64,000 nucleotides of DNA, taken from assembly GCA_963772165.1 (NCBI GenBank), contig CAVYWA010000016.1, forward strand, positions 1 through 64,000, written 5' to 3'. Made by a program: the position numbers and the translations under genes. This DNA is from JAGVPT01 sp963772165. GTDB taxonomy: Bacteria; Bacteroidota; Ignavibacteria; UBA10030; UBA8401. Under the pieces are notes generated by a model that made no database searches, was not told where the DNA came from, and saw only the letters and a list, made by a program, of their open reading frames with translations. Position 1 is the stretch's first letter, and every line of letters starts with the position of its first letter. Positions 53,836 through 62,685 of this stretch are shown here, one piece after another.

Positions 53836-55587
53836 ATGGCGCGTAAAATTTTCAGTATCGCTGCGGTACTTGTTCTCTATTCTTCATTCGCATGGAGCTG
53901 GGGAGAAGCCACCCACATTGTTATAAACAAAGAAGCGGCGATACATTTGCCTGCCTCCTTCCCATTCTTCGCCAACAACATACAATGGATTAGCGCGCAT
54001 GCTCCGGACGCCGACAATCGCAAAGACAGCGATCCAACAGAGGCTCCCAAGCATTTCATCGATATTGAAGACTATCCCGAGTTTGCGACGGGAACGCTAT
54101 CTCACAACTATGACACACTGGTAGCAAAACATGGCCAGTCTTTCGTGACGAATACCGGCGTGGTTCCGTGGTCAATTATTTGGTCCCTGGATTCGCTGAC
54201 GAATTGTCTCCGAAGAGGAGACTCGGCACGGGCGCTGCAGTTCGCAGCCGACTTTGGGCACTACGTCGGCGATGCGCATCAACCCCTTCACGTTACGGCA
54301 AACTACGATGGAGGGGAGACCGGCAACAATGGGATTCACAGCCGATACGAATCGACGATGCTCCAAACCTATAACTACTTGAGTCAAATTTCGATTGTCG
54401 CCAAACACGTGCACTTTATCCCTGTGCCGATCGATACAAATTTTGCGTTTATCATGCACGGCAATAGCCTCGTCGATTCCATCATGAAAGCCGACGACTA
54501 TGCAAGAGGAATTGATCCCTCTTACAAGAGTTCTTATTATGCCGCCCTATGGGAAAAGACCGGCCCGTTAACACAAAATCAAATTCAGGATGCCTCCGTC
54601 GATTTGGCCAATCTGTGGTTCACAGCGGCGATTAATGCAGGGCTTGTTTCTAACAGCTTCATCCCCTTAAGCGCGTTACCTAAGACCATCGCCTTTAACA
54701 AAATCACTCTGGGGAGCTTCAAAGACACAACGGTAACAATAACAAACCACGGGACGGATGTTCTTAATATTTCCAGCATTGTCGCAACAGGAAATTCTTT
54801 TTCCGTCCGGACAACTTCAGCAAGCCTCGCACCGGGGCAATCGCTTGTTGATACATTGCGCTATACTCCGGCAGGGCTTGGTCCTGAAAGTGGAAAGATT
54901 GTTCTCACGAGCAATGCAGCGTCATCGCCGGACACGATTGAGATGGGCGGGAGCGGAGCCGGTGAAGCCGTGCTGCATCTGTTGACGCATTCCATCTCGT
55001 TCGGAAATGTCAAAGTCGGACAATCGAAAGACACTACCGTCACCATTACCAACAATGGAAATGACACGCTGAAGATCATCGGTGTTACATCCGGCTCCGT
55101 CGTCTTCAATGCGAAACCGTTGTGCTACAGCCTTCTTCCGGGTCAATCATTTACGGACACACTCGTTTTCTCGCCCTCGTCGATCGGCCCCGTTCAGGCT
55201 TCGATTCTCATCCTGAGCAATTCGGGTACATCTCCGGATACTTTGACGGTGGACGGAAACGGCCAGTCTGTGACCGGCGTCGAGGTCTCGCAGACAAGCG
55301 TGCCGAATCAGTTCGGCCTTAGTCAGAACTACCCCAATCCGTTTAATCCGTCGACGCTGATTCGCTATGCGCTTCCGTATCGAAGCACAGTTCGAATCCA
55401 GGTCTTTAATGTGTTGGGACAGTTGATCGCGGATCTGGTCAACGGGGAGCAGGCGGCGGGGTTTCGTGAGGTCGTCTGGAACGCATCGTCCCCCAGCGGA
55501 ATGTATTTCTACCGGATTGAGGCGGTGTCGGCCGATGATCCTACATTACGGTTTACAGCTGTGAAGAAGATGCTCCTGCTGAAATGA
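53836..55587 (+). CDS. Secreted S1/P1-type zinc nuclease-like protein with Ig-like repeats and T9SS sorting domain
   Basis: About 583 aa. The signal peptide ends at FAWSWG, leaving the N-terminal Trp typical of S1/P1 nucleases and phospholipase C. Zinc-site segments: WGEATHIVINKEA, HAPDADNRKDSD, KHFIDIED and FGHYVGDAHQPLHVT. Two SPD-2/Hydin-like ('choice-of-anchor D') beta domains follow (~residues 275-475; paired ITLGSFKDTTVTITNHGTD and ISFGNVKVGQSKDTTVTIT), then the T9SS tail NYPNPFNPSTLIRYAL...KKMLLLK. It could digest extracellular nucleic acid or phospholipid. Start ATG 53836 follows AAAAGGA. Confidence 0.86.
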   Translation: MARKIFSIAAVLVLYSSFAWSWGEATHIVINKEAAIHLPASFPFFANNIQWISAHAPDADNRKDSDPTEAPKHFIDIEDYPEFATGTLSHNYDTLVAKHGQSFVTNTGVVPWSIIWSLDSLTNCLRRGDSARALQFAADFGHYVGDAHQPLHVTANYDGGETGNNGIHSRYESTMLQTYNYLSQISIVAKHVHFIPVPIDTNFAFIMHGNSLVDSIMKADDYARGIDPSYKSSYYAALWEKTGPLTQNQIQDASVDLANLWFTAAINAGLVSNSFIPLSALPKTIAFNKITLGSFKDTTVTITNHGTDVLNISSIVATGNSFSVRTTSASLAPGQSLVDTLRYTPAGLGPESGKIVLTSNAASSPDTIEMGGSGAGEAVLHLLTHSISFGNVKVGQSKDTTVTITNNGNDTLKIIGVTSGSVVFNAKPLCYSLLPGQSFTDTLVFSPSSIGPVQASILILSNSGTSPDTLTVDGNGQSVTGVEVSQTSVPNQFGLSQNYPNPFNPSTLIRYALPYRSTVRIQVFNVLGQLIADLVNGEQAAGFREVVWNASSPSGMYFYRIEAVSADDPTLRFTAVKKMLLLK

Positions 55588-55956
55588 CCTTGCGGCGGTT
55601 CAAGAATCTTGAAAAGTTAGGACGTTAGGTAATGCAACCTATTTTACTGAGGCAGGAAATGGTTTTTACTTACTTCTAGTCAAGTAATAATGAAACCTAC
55701 GCTCAATTTTTATTATTTCTGCCAACAATTTCCGTTGTATCTTCGCATTGTTGAGAACGAAATTGTCTAGGTGGGTTTTTCATGAAAACAGCGAAAACGA
55801 TCTACCAAAAATCTGAGTGAATCCATGCAATCAAACGCATTAATCTGCAATCTGAGTGTGATCAGAGCAGATCTGAGTAATCAACATTGGCATACGTTTT
55901 GAGCAAAGCTACCATTTGGTCGACCCACATCTTTTTCACAATGGAGGTTTCAAACT
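55588..55956. other. Intergenic region with AATCTGC-type period-7 array
   Basis: At 55812-55886 heptamers TCTGAGT, GAATCCA, TGCAATC, ... GCAATCT, GAGTGTG, ATCAGAG, CAGATCT, GAGTAAT keep register 7; the family is that of 16907-17295. The rest is AT-rich. A clear SD (GGAGG) precedes ATG 55957. No terminator hairpin was found after the nuclease gene. Confidence 0.6.
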
Positions 55957-57174
55957 ATGAGCGTCAGTCAGCTTGCAAAATCAATCGCTGAGTCTCCGAC
56001 GTTGAAGTTGAACGAAGAGGCGAGAGTCTTGCGGGAAAAAGGAGAAGCAGTGATCCACCTCGGTGCCGGTGAGCCGAAAAACAAGGCGCCGATCAACGCC
56101 ATTCTCAGCGCGGCTGCTAAACTTAACGCGGCCGATATCAAGTACACCCCCACTGACGGCATTCCATCGCTCAAAAAGGCAGTGATCAGATACACGGAGG
56201 AGAACTACGACCGGGTTGTCGCGCCTGAAAATGTGATCGTCTCCTCCGGGGCCAAACAATCGGTGTTCAACGTCCTCTATTCGATCGTCAATCCTCAGGA
56301 TGAAGTCATTATCCTCGCCCCGTACTGGGTCAGCTACCCGGATATGGTGAAGATGGTTTATGGCGTACCGGTGATCGTAACCCCCGAAGACGGCGGATTC
56401 TATCCACGGATGGAAGATGTTCGAAAGGCAGTTAGCTCGTATACGAAAGCGATCATTGTCAACAGCCCCAACAATCCCTCCGGCGTCGTCTATTCCGAGG
56501 AATTTATTGCGCAAATTATCGAGTTCTGCGAGGCAAAAGGGATTTACGTCATCATGGATGACATTTATCATAAGCTGGTGTTTGACGGCAAGACCGTCCC
56601 TGTGTGTTACAAGTACACAAAGAAAGATATTGAATCGACTCACGTTATCGTTGTCAACGGGGTCTCGAAGTTGTACGGGATGACCGGTTTCAGAATAGGC
56701 TGGACGATCGCAAGCAGGGAGCTTGTGGGGATCATGTCGAACGTTCAGGGACAAATCACATCCTGCACGTCGGTCTTGCTTCAGGCCGCGGCAGAAGGTG
56801 CGATGACCGGCTTGCAAAGTGTCATCGAAAGCCTCCGCATGACGTTGGAAAACAATCGCAATGTCATGATGCAAGAACTAAACTCTTTCAACGGTGTGAA
56901 ATGCACAAAGCCGAACGGAACATACTACTGTCTTCCGGATTTTCGTGCGTACTACAATAAATCGGTGGATCTCTCACAGCTTCTGCTGAAAAAAGCCCTT
57001 GTTGTTACGGTGCCGGGAAAAGAATTCGGTATGGAGGGCCATTTGCGCCTCAGCTATGCCGGCTCGATCAAAGACATTACCGAAGGCGTGGCGCGCATAA
57101 AATGGGCGCTCGATCCATCATCACCGAACGAAATTTATATTGGCGACCGTAAACTTGTGAGGGACTGGTTATGA
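55957..57174 (+). CDS. Class I/II PLP-dependent aminotransferase (aspartate aminotransferase-like)
   Basis: 405 aa. HLGAGEPKNKAP, SSGAKQSVFNVLYSI, APYWVSYPDMV, NSPNNPSG, MDDIYHKLVFDG and the PLP lysine in NGVSKLYGMTGFRIGW are all in place. It is close in pattern to the second aminotransferase at 60287-61486. It probably interconverts aspartate and oxaloacetate, which suits the neighbour: pckA overlaps its stop by 4 bases and turns oxaloacetate into PEP. Confidence 0.9.
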   Translation: MSVSQLAKSIAESPTLKLNEEARVLREKGEAVIHLGAGEPKNKAPINAILSAAAKLNAADIKYTPTDGIPSLKKAVIRYTEENYDRVVAPENVIVSSGAKQSVFNVLYSIVNPQDEVIILAPYWVSYPDMVKMVYGVPVIVTPEDGGFYPRMEDVRKAVSSYTKAIIVNSPNNPSGVVYSEEFIAQIIEFCEAKGIYVIMDDIYHKLVFDGKTVPVCYKYTKKDIESTHVIVVNGVSKLYGMTGFRIGWTIASRELVGIMSNVQGQITSCTSVLLQAAAEGAMTGLQSVIESLRMTLENNRNVMMQELNSFNGVKCTKPNGTYYCLPDFRAYYNKSVDLSQLLLKKALVVTVPGKEFGMEGHLRLSYAGSIKDITEGVARIKWALDPSSPNEIYIGDRKLVRDWL

Positions 57175-58811
57175 ACAATATCTTAGACATCAAAACACCT
57201 GCTCAAAGCGAAGCCGCTGCACTGAAAAGCGATTATGGGCTTGCCAACCACGGCCTCGAAAACTTGCGAATGGCATACTGGAACTTGCCGACGGAAGCAT
57301 TGTACGAGGAGATCACCTTTCGGCGCGAGGCGAGAATTTCTCATCTCGGTCCGATTGTCGCCAACACGGGAAAGCATACCGCCCGGTCTGCGAACGATAA
57401 ATTTATCGTCAAAGAGCCGACGACAGAAGATAAAATCTGGTGGGGGCAATACAATCGACCGTTCAGCACCGACAAATTCAACGACCTGTTTAACAGGCTG
57501 CAGGGTTTTTTGCAGGGGAGAGACGTTTTTGTGCAGGATTGCTACGGCGGTGCCGACCCGAATTACAGAATGCCGGTCCGGATCATCAGCGAGTACGCAT
57601 GGCATGCCATGTTCGCACGAAATATGTTCATTCTTCCACAGACGAATGAAGAGTACCGCCGGCACGTTCCCGATTTCACCGTGATCGCTGTCCCTTCGTT
57701 TAAGGGCATCCCCCAGATCGACGCGACGGCAACGAACACATTTATTGCGCTTAACTTTGCGCAGCGGTTATGCATCATCGGCAATACTGCATACGCAGGC
57801 GAGATAAAGAAATCTATCTTTACTATCCTCAACTACCTCCTGCCGCTGCAGGGGGTCATGGCAATGCACAGCTCGGCGAACATCGGCAAGGACGGAGATG
57901 CGGCAATTTTCTTCGGACTTTCCGGAACGGGAAAGACGACACTCTCTGCCGACCCGAAGAGAAGCCTTATCGGAGACGACGAGCATGGATGGAGCGATGA
58001 AGGGGTGTTCAATTTTGAGGGAGGCTGCTATGCAAAAGTGATCCGGCTCTCGGCCTCGGCGGAACCGCAGATCCATGCAACGACGAAAATGTTCGGGACG
58101 ATCCTCGAGAACGTTGCCTACGATCCGGTGACGCGGTTGATCGACCTCGACGACGAATCGATCACCGAAAACACGCGGGCGTCATATCCCCTCGATTACA
58201 TCTCCAACGCGGTACCGGAAAAAATGGGGGGACATCCGAAGAACATTATCCTGCTGACGTGCGATGCCTCGGGCGTTATGCCGCCGATTGCACGGCTTAC
58301 TCCGAATCAGGCGATGTACCAGTTTATTTCCGGCTACACATCGAAGATCGCGGGAACCGAAGTCGGTCTCGGCAAAGAACCCGAAATGACGTTTAGTACA
58401 TGCTTTGGCGCACCGTTCATGGTGCATCATCCTTCATTCTACGCTGACTTGTTGAAGCGAAAAATCATGAAACATGGCGTCACGTGCTGGCTGGTCAACA
58501 CCGGATGGATCGGCGGGCCGTTCGGAATCGGAAAAAGGATCAGCATCGGCCACACCCGCGCGCTTCTCAATGCAGCCCTGACCGGCGAACTGCAGAAAGC
58601 GAAATTTGTCAAAGACCCGGTCTTCGGCTTCGAAGTTCCGACGAGCTGCGAGGGCGTTCCGGCGAATGTGCTCGACCCGTCCGGTTCGTGGCCCAGCAAA
58701 GATCAATACAATCAGAAATACAAACAGCTGGCGTCCCGGTTCATCGAGAACTTCAAGAAGTTTGAGGAAGGATGTCCGAAAGAAGTGATCGAAGCCGGAC
58801 CGAAGATCTAA
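57171..58811 (+). CDS. pckA: Phosphoenolpyruvate carboxykinase (ATP)
   Basis: 546 aa. Kinase-1a loop GLSGTGKTTLSADP (near residue 250), GDDEHGWSDEGVFNFEGGCYAK with the metal-binding residues, TRASYPLDYISN, and NTGWIGGPFGIGKRISI are diagnostic of the ATP-dependent enzyme. It produces PEP from oxaloacetate, the entry to gluconeogenesis. Translationally coupled (ATGA) to the aminotransferase gene. Confidence 0.95.
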   Translation: MNNILDIKTPAQSEAAALKSDYGLANHGLENLRMAYWNLPTEALYEEITFRREARISHLGPIVANTGKHTARSANDKFIVKEPTTEDKIWWGQYNRPFSTDKFNDLFNRLQGFLQGRDVFVQDCYGGADPNYRMPVRIISEYAWHAMFARNMFILPQTNEEYRRHVPDFTVIAVPSFKGIPQIDATATNTFIALNFAQRLCIIGNTAYAGEIKKSIFTILNYLLPLQGVMAMHSSANIGKDGDAAIFFGLSGTGKTTLSADPKRSLIGDDEHGWSDEGVFNFEGGCYAKVIRLSASAEPQIHATTKMFGTILENVAYDPVTRLIDLDDESITENTRASYPLDYISNAVPEKMGGHPKNIILLTCDASGVMPPIARLTPNQAMYQFISGYTSKIAGTEVGLGKEPEMTFSTCFGAPFMVHHPSFYADLLKRKIMKHGVTCWLVNTGWIGGPFGIGKRISIGHTRALLNAALTGELQKAKFVKDPVFGFEVPTSCEGVPANVLDPSGSWPSKDQYNQKYKQLASRFIENFKKFEEGCPKEVIEAGPKI

Positions 58812-58881
58812 CGAAGAAACCGTTTTCGCTTAATATTAAAATCCCTGGGCGTAAACTCGGGAATTCTTTTTAGTGATTCAT

Positions 58882-59063
58882 CTCGTTCCCAAACTCCGTT
58901 TGGGAACGCCGAACTTGAGGAAGCGGAGCTTCTCGGATTTGCGTTCCCAACGGGACGTTGGGAACGAGAGTACAATCTCTGATTGGGAACGCAACGCCAA
59001 GTTCCGCTTCACAATCCAAAAGGGGGGATCTTATCTCGTTCCCAATCTCCGATTGGGAACGAA
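58882..59063. repeat. REP palindrome array, left of RAYT
   Basis: Four units of the form CTCGTTCCC-AAxCTCCGxTT-GGGAACG or CGTTCCCAACGGGACGTTGGG, each a near-perfect palindrome, separated by CGGAGCTTC/CCGCTTCAC-type spacers. The same family lies on the other side of the transposase gene. Confidence 0.88.
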
Positions 59064-59119
59064 ACTAATGCTGCGCTCTTGAAGCTCCGCTTCACACTTC
59101 AGAAAAGGGGGAAAAATAG

Positions 59120-59659
59120 ATGTCCCGCACACGCTATAAAATCTACAACGAACAGCAACCTCATTTCCTGACCATGACGGTAGTCGAGTGGATCCCACTA
59201 TTCACGAATCCGGAAATTGTGTCGAAATTGCTTGAATCGCTGCGCTTTGTGCAAAAGGAACGTGAAGTTGTTTTATATGCCTACGTTATTATGGAGCACC
59301 ACTTGCACCTTATTGCATCGGCGCCAGAAATAGGGAAGACGATGAAAGAGTTTAAATCATATACGGCGCGAAGGATTATCGATTACTTAGAAGAGCGGAA
59401 GTCAATGCGGATATTAAGGGAACTGCATCGGAAAAAAATGCCGCATAAAACAAAAAGCGAGTATCAACTGTGGCAGGAAGGGAACCATCCGGAAGAAATT
59501 TATAACGAGGCAATGCTTTTGCAAAAGATCGAGTATCTTCACAATAACCCGGTACGACGGGGATATGTTGATGAGCCAAGGTGTTGGCGATATTCGAGCG
59601 CAAGGAATTATGAGGGTAGAGAGGGTTTACTCGAGGTGAAAACGGATTGGAGAAATTAG
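59120..59659 (+). CDS. REP-associated tyrosine transposase (RAYT, Y1/IS200-like)
   Basis: 179 aa with SD AAGGGGG. The HUH motif is in YVIMEHHLHLIA (residues ~54-65). A long KSYTARRIIDYLEE helix and the typical ending EYLHNNPVRRGYVDEPRCWRYSSARNY confirm the RAYT group. Such single-copy proteins bind and cut the REP palindromes they are found with, and are thought to spread them. Both sides of this gene carry matching REP units (58882-59063 and 59681-59935). The gene is intact and could be active. Confidence 0.93.
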   Translation: MSRTRYKIYNEQQPHFLTMTVVEWIPLFTNPEIVSKLLESLRFVQKEREVVLYAYVIMEHHLHLIASAPEIGKTMKEFKSYTARRIIDYLEERKSMRILRELHRKKMPHKTKSEYQLWQEGNHPEEIYNEAMLLQKIEYLHNNPVRRGYVDEPRCWRYSSARNYEGREGLLEVKTDWRN

Positions 59660-59680
59660 CGGCTCGTATCTCGTTTATAT

Positions 59681-59935
59681 CTCGTTCCCAATCTCCGATT
59701 GGGAAGGTAATTCGGCTTAATGAAACGGAGTTTCACAGATTGGCGTTCCCAACGGGACGTTGGGAACGAGATGTAGAGAGAGGTAACGAGATGTACGAAG
59801 GCACTTCCCTGCCCATCTCATTCCCAAACTCTGTCTGGGAACGTAAGTCAAGTCAGGCTCCGCTTCATTGTTGATATCCAGCTTGATGAACGGAGTTTCA
59901 CAGGCTAGCGTTCCCAACGTCCCGTTGGGAACGAG
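59681..59935. repeat. REP palindrome array, right of RAYT
   Basis: Four further units with CTCGTTCCC / GGGAACGAG ends; between them the spacer CGGAGTTTCACAG recurs twice. One unit ends GGGAAGG and is degenerate. The 23 bases to the next gene hold nothing. Confidence 0.87.
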
Positions 59936-59956
59936 ATAAACTTGATGGATAATTGG

Positions 59957-60277
59957 TTATTCCTTAGGTTTCGATGGTGTTGAAGGGGGTTTCGGTTTTG
60001 GCGTGGAGGGGGACTTTTCTTCCGACGTCTTCGGTGGAGCTTTCGGTTTTGAGACCTTTGAGGTCGACTTTGATTCTTTCGTGCCCGACCCGGAATTTTT
60101 ATAATCCGTTTGATAGAAGCCGCTTCCCTTGAAAATCATTCCGCCCCCTTTGCTGATAATGCGCACAAGGTTTTGCGTCTTGCAGACGGGGCAGAGCACC
60201 AGCGGATCGGCGTTTATCGACTGAACTTCTTCAAACTCGTGTTTGCACTTCTTGCATTTGTATTCGTAGGTTGGCAT
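59957..60277 (-). CDS. FmdB-family zinc-ribbon protein
   Basis: 106 aa. The N-terminal MPTYEYKCKKCKHEFEEVQS and CPVCKTQ form the four-Cys zinc ribbon of the FmdB family, followed by ISKGGGMIFKGSGFYQTDYKN. The C-terminal ~40 residues are a low-complexity Lys/Pro/Ser tail (PKAPPKTSEEKSPSTPKPK). Proposed regulators of unknown mechanism. It lies 9 bases downstream of the minus-strand aminotransferase gene, so probably the same transcript. Confidence 0.9.
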   Translation of the reverse strand: MPTYEYKCKKCKHEFEEVQSINADPLVLCPVCKTQNLVRIISKGGGMIFKGSGFYQTDYKNSGSGTKESKSTSKVSKPKAPPKTSEEKSPSTPKPKPPSTPSKPKE

Positions 60278-60286
60278 ACTCTCTCT

Positions 60287-61486
60287 TCAATTTCCGTAAA
60301 GTTTTTTGAACCCCCTACGCATTCGTTCTGCCGCTTTCTCCAGTTCCTCCATTGAACACGCGTACGAGATCCGGACATGGTTTTTCGACCCGAACCCGCT
60401 CCCCGGGACGACGACGACCCGTTCTTCGTCCAGTAAATACTGCGCAATATCGTCTCCCGACTTGAGCGTCTTTCCGTTAACTTTTTTTCCTACGTAGCCG
60501 CTGACGTTCGGAAAGACATAAAATGCCCCCTTCGGCTTGCTGCAGGTTATTCCCTTGATGGATGTCACCGCATCATAGATGAAATTCCGGCGGCGCAAGA
60601 ATTCTGCATTCATGGTGTTGACATCATCGTGCGATCCGGTGAGGGCTGCTAGGGCAGCATGCTGCGAAATCGACGAGGCGTTGGAGGTGATTTGGCTTTG
60701 TACTTTTTCCGCTGCGGCAACAATCTCCTTCTTCGCGCCGAGGTAGCCGATTCTCCAGCCCGTCATCGAAAATGCCTTTGAGACACCATTGACTGTGATG
60801 ACATGCTCTTTTACTCCCGGAATCGAGCCCATGCTGAAGTGCTTTGTTCCATCGTAGATGACCTTTTCGTAGATCTCGTCGGAGATGACGTAGAGGTCCG
60901 CCTTCGCGGTAACTTTCGCAAGCTCTTCAATCTCTTCCTTCGAGTAGACGGTTCCTGTAGGGTTTGACGGTGAACAGAAAAGGAGCGCTTTTGTTTTTTT
61001 CGTGATGGCGCGCTTCAACTGCGCCGGCGTCATTTTGAAATTATTTTCCTCTGACGTCGTAACGATCACGGGGACGGCGTCGACCAGCTTCACTATTTCA
61101 GGGTAAGTGACCCAGTACGGCGCAGGGATAATCACTTCGTCCCCCTTGTTGCAGATCGCCCTCACGGCATTATAGATGGAATGTTTGGCGCCGTTCGAGA
61201 CGAGAATCTGCGAAGGGTCGAATGAGATATTGTTTTCGTTTTTGAATTTATCGCAAATCGCCTTCCTTAATTCCTGGATGCCGGCATTGAGTGTATATCC
61301 CGTATAGTTATTTTCGATGGCGGAGATCGCCGCCTTCTTGATATGGAACGGGGTGGGGAAGTCCGGCTCGCCCGCCGTCAACGTCACGACGTCCTCGCCT
61401 TCGGCCTTCAGTTTCTTGGCCACCGCCGAAAGGGCCATCGTCAATGAAGGCTCTGCCTTGGCAACTTGTCTCGATAACGATTTCAA
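60287..61486 (-). CDS. Aspartate aminotransferase (class I, AspB-like)
   Basis: About 400 aa. VTLTAGEPDFPTPFHIK, VSNGAKHSIYNAV, APYWVTYPEIV, CSPSNPTG, ISDEIYEKVIYDG and the PLP lysine in NGVSKAFSMTGWRIGYLG are intact. Homology begins at LKSLSRQVAKAEPSLTMALSAVAK, so I prefer TTG 61486; the open frame extends to 61570, but its first 28 residues look unrelated and overlap a repeat. Second enzyme of this type in the window (see 55957). Confidence 0.9.
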   Translation of the reverse strand: MKSLSRQVAKAEPSLTMALSAVAKKLKAEGEDVVTLTAGEPDFPTPFHIKKAAISAIENNYTGYTLNAGIQELRKAICDKFKNENNISFDPSQILVSNGAKHSIYNAVRAICNKGDEVIIPAPYWVTYPEIVKLVDAVPVIVTTSEENNFKMTPAQLKRAITKKTKALLFCSPSNPTGTVYSKEEIEELAKVTAKADLYVISDEIYEKVIYDGTKHFSMGSIPGVKEHVITVNGVSKAFSMTGWRIGYLGAKKEIVAAAEKVQSQITSNASSISQHAALAALTGSHDDVNTMNAEFLRRRNFIYDAVTSIKGITCSKPKGAFYVFPNVSGYVGKKVNGKTLKSGDDIAQYLLDEERVVVVPGSGFGSKNHVRISYACSMEELEKAAERMRRGFKKLYGN

Positions 61487-61545
61487 TGCTGTGGGTTGTC
61501 CTTTCTTGTTGAGTTGAGACTTCTGAGTATCTTCAAAAACGATAC

Positions 61546-61617
61546 TCACGCAAAGACGCGAAGTCGTCAAATTAATTTTTAAATTGAATCCTTGCGCCTC
61601 TGCGGCTTGGCGAGAGA
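61546..61617. repeat. CGCAAAGACGCGAAG-type inverted element
   Basis: CTCACGCAAAGACGCGAAG at one end and GCGCCTCTGCGGCTTGGCGAGAGA at the other can pair imperfectly. A related copy is at about 7755-7845. It fills most of the gap between the aminotransferase and coaD genes. Confidence 0.55.
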
Positions 61618-61637
61618 CAATGAATCAGATATCTCTG

Positions 61638-62126
61638 TTAGAATTCCTTTACCTTCTTCTGCAGCCGTGCATAAACGTTCGGCGGAACGAAAGTCCTGAA
61701 TTCGCCGTGAAGCCGCGCAAGTTCCCGCACAATGCTGGAATTGAGGTACGTGTACCGCTCATGGGGCATTAAAAACACCGTGAAAATCTTGTTGTCTTGC
61801 TTTCGGTTGATCAGGGCCATTTGAAATTCGTATTCGAAATCGGAGATCGCACGCAGCCCGCGGATGAGCGCAACGGCTTTTTTCTTCCGCGCAAAGCCGA
61901 TTAAAAGGCCGTCGAAGCTTTCAACGGCGACGTTTTTATATCTGTTCCGCTTAATGACTTCCTCGATCATCTCCACACGTTCCTCTTCGTCGAAGAGGGG
62001 AGACTTTGTAGAATTTTTCGCGACAGTCACAATCACTTTATCGAATAGCTCCATTCCGCGTTCAAGGATGTCGATATGCCCGTTGGTAATCGGGTCGAAT
62101 GTTCCGGGGTAGAGTGCAATTTTCAT
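61638..62126 (-). CDS. coaD: Pantetheine-phosphate adenylyltransferase
   Basis: 162 aa. YPGTFDPITNGHIDIL holds the nucleotidyltransferase TxGH-type motif; LIRGLRAISDFEYEFQMALINR and YTYLNSSIVRELARLHG complete the CoaD signature. Fourth step of coenzyme A synthesis. Its start overlaps the rsmD stop by 4 bases; rsmD-coaD is a common bacterial pair. Confidence 0.95.
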   Translation of the reverse strand: MKIALYPGTFDPITNGHIDILERGMELFDKVIVTVAKNSTKSPLFDEEERVEMIEEVIKRNRYKNVAVESFDGLLIGFARKKKAVALIRGLRAISDFEYEFQMALINRKQDNKIFTVFLMPHERYTYLNSSIVRELARLHGEFRTFVPPNVYARLQKKVKEF

Positions 62127-62683
62127 GGTTGGCCTTCATGTCGTGACTGGAAGAACGTGACAACAGTCCTGCCGTATTTCCTCACCAGGGCCTCCTCCCA
62201 CAACGGACTTTGCTCAAAATGCAACTCTTGCGGATGCTCGATGATCAGATATCCCTCCGGAGCAACCACTCCGCTCTGAAAGATCAATGTCGGCAACCGC
62301 TTCAATACTTCAAAATCGTAAGGGGGGTCGGCAAAAACTACATCAAACTGTGCACGCGGCCGCGCGAGGTACTCGAACACATCTGCGGCAACGATCTCGC
62401 ACTCTGACAATGCGGCGACGAGTGCAATATTTTGTCTTAAAAATTCGACGGCACGCTTTGAATTCTCGACAAACACAACACGGCGCGCTCCGCGGCTCAG
62501 GGCCTCAATTCCCAAACTCCCGCTCCCCGCGAATAAGTCCAGCACCTGCGATTCCCCCCAATCGATTCTATTCTGTAAAATATTGAATACCGAGCTTTTC
62601 ACCCTGCTCGTGGCTGGGCGAACCGACAAATCGGCAACAGTGCGCAGCTGCCTCCCTTTATACTTGCCGGCGATAACGCGCAT
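62123..62683 (-). CDS. rsmD: 16S rRNA (guanine(966)-N2)-methyltransferase
   Basis: 186 aa. MRVIAGKYKGRQL, RPATSRVKSSVFNIL, VLDLFAGSGSLGIEALSRGA (SAM site) and the catalytic FADPPYDF are diagnostic. It methylates G966 of 16S rRNA on the small subunit. It starts two bases after the PilM-like gene and is coupled to coaD. Confidence 0.95.
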   Translation of the reverse strand: MRVIAGKYKGRQLRTVADLSVRPATSRVKSSVFNILQNRIDWGESQVLDLFAGSGSLGIEALSRGARRVVFVENSKRAVEFLRQNIALVAALSECEIVAADVFEYLARPRAQFDVVFADPPYDFEVLKRLPTLIFQSGVVAPEGYLIIEHPQELHFEQSPLWEEALVRKYGRTVVTFFQSRHEGQP

Positions 62684-62685
62684 GC

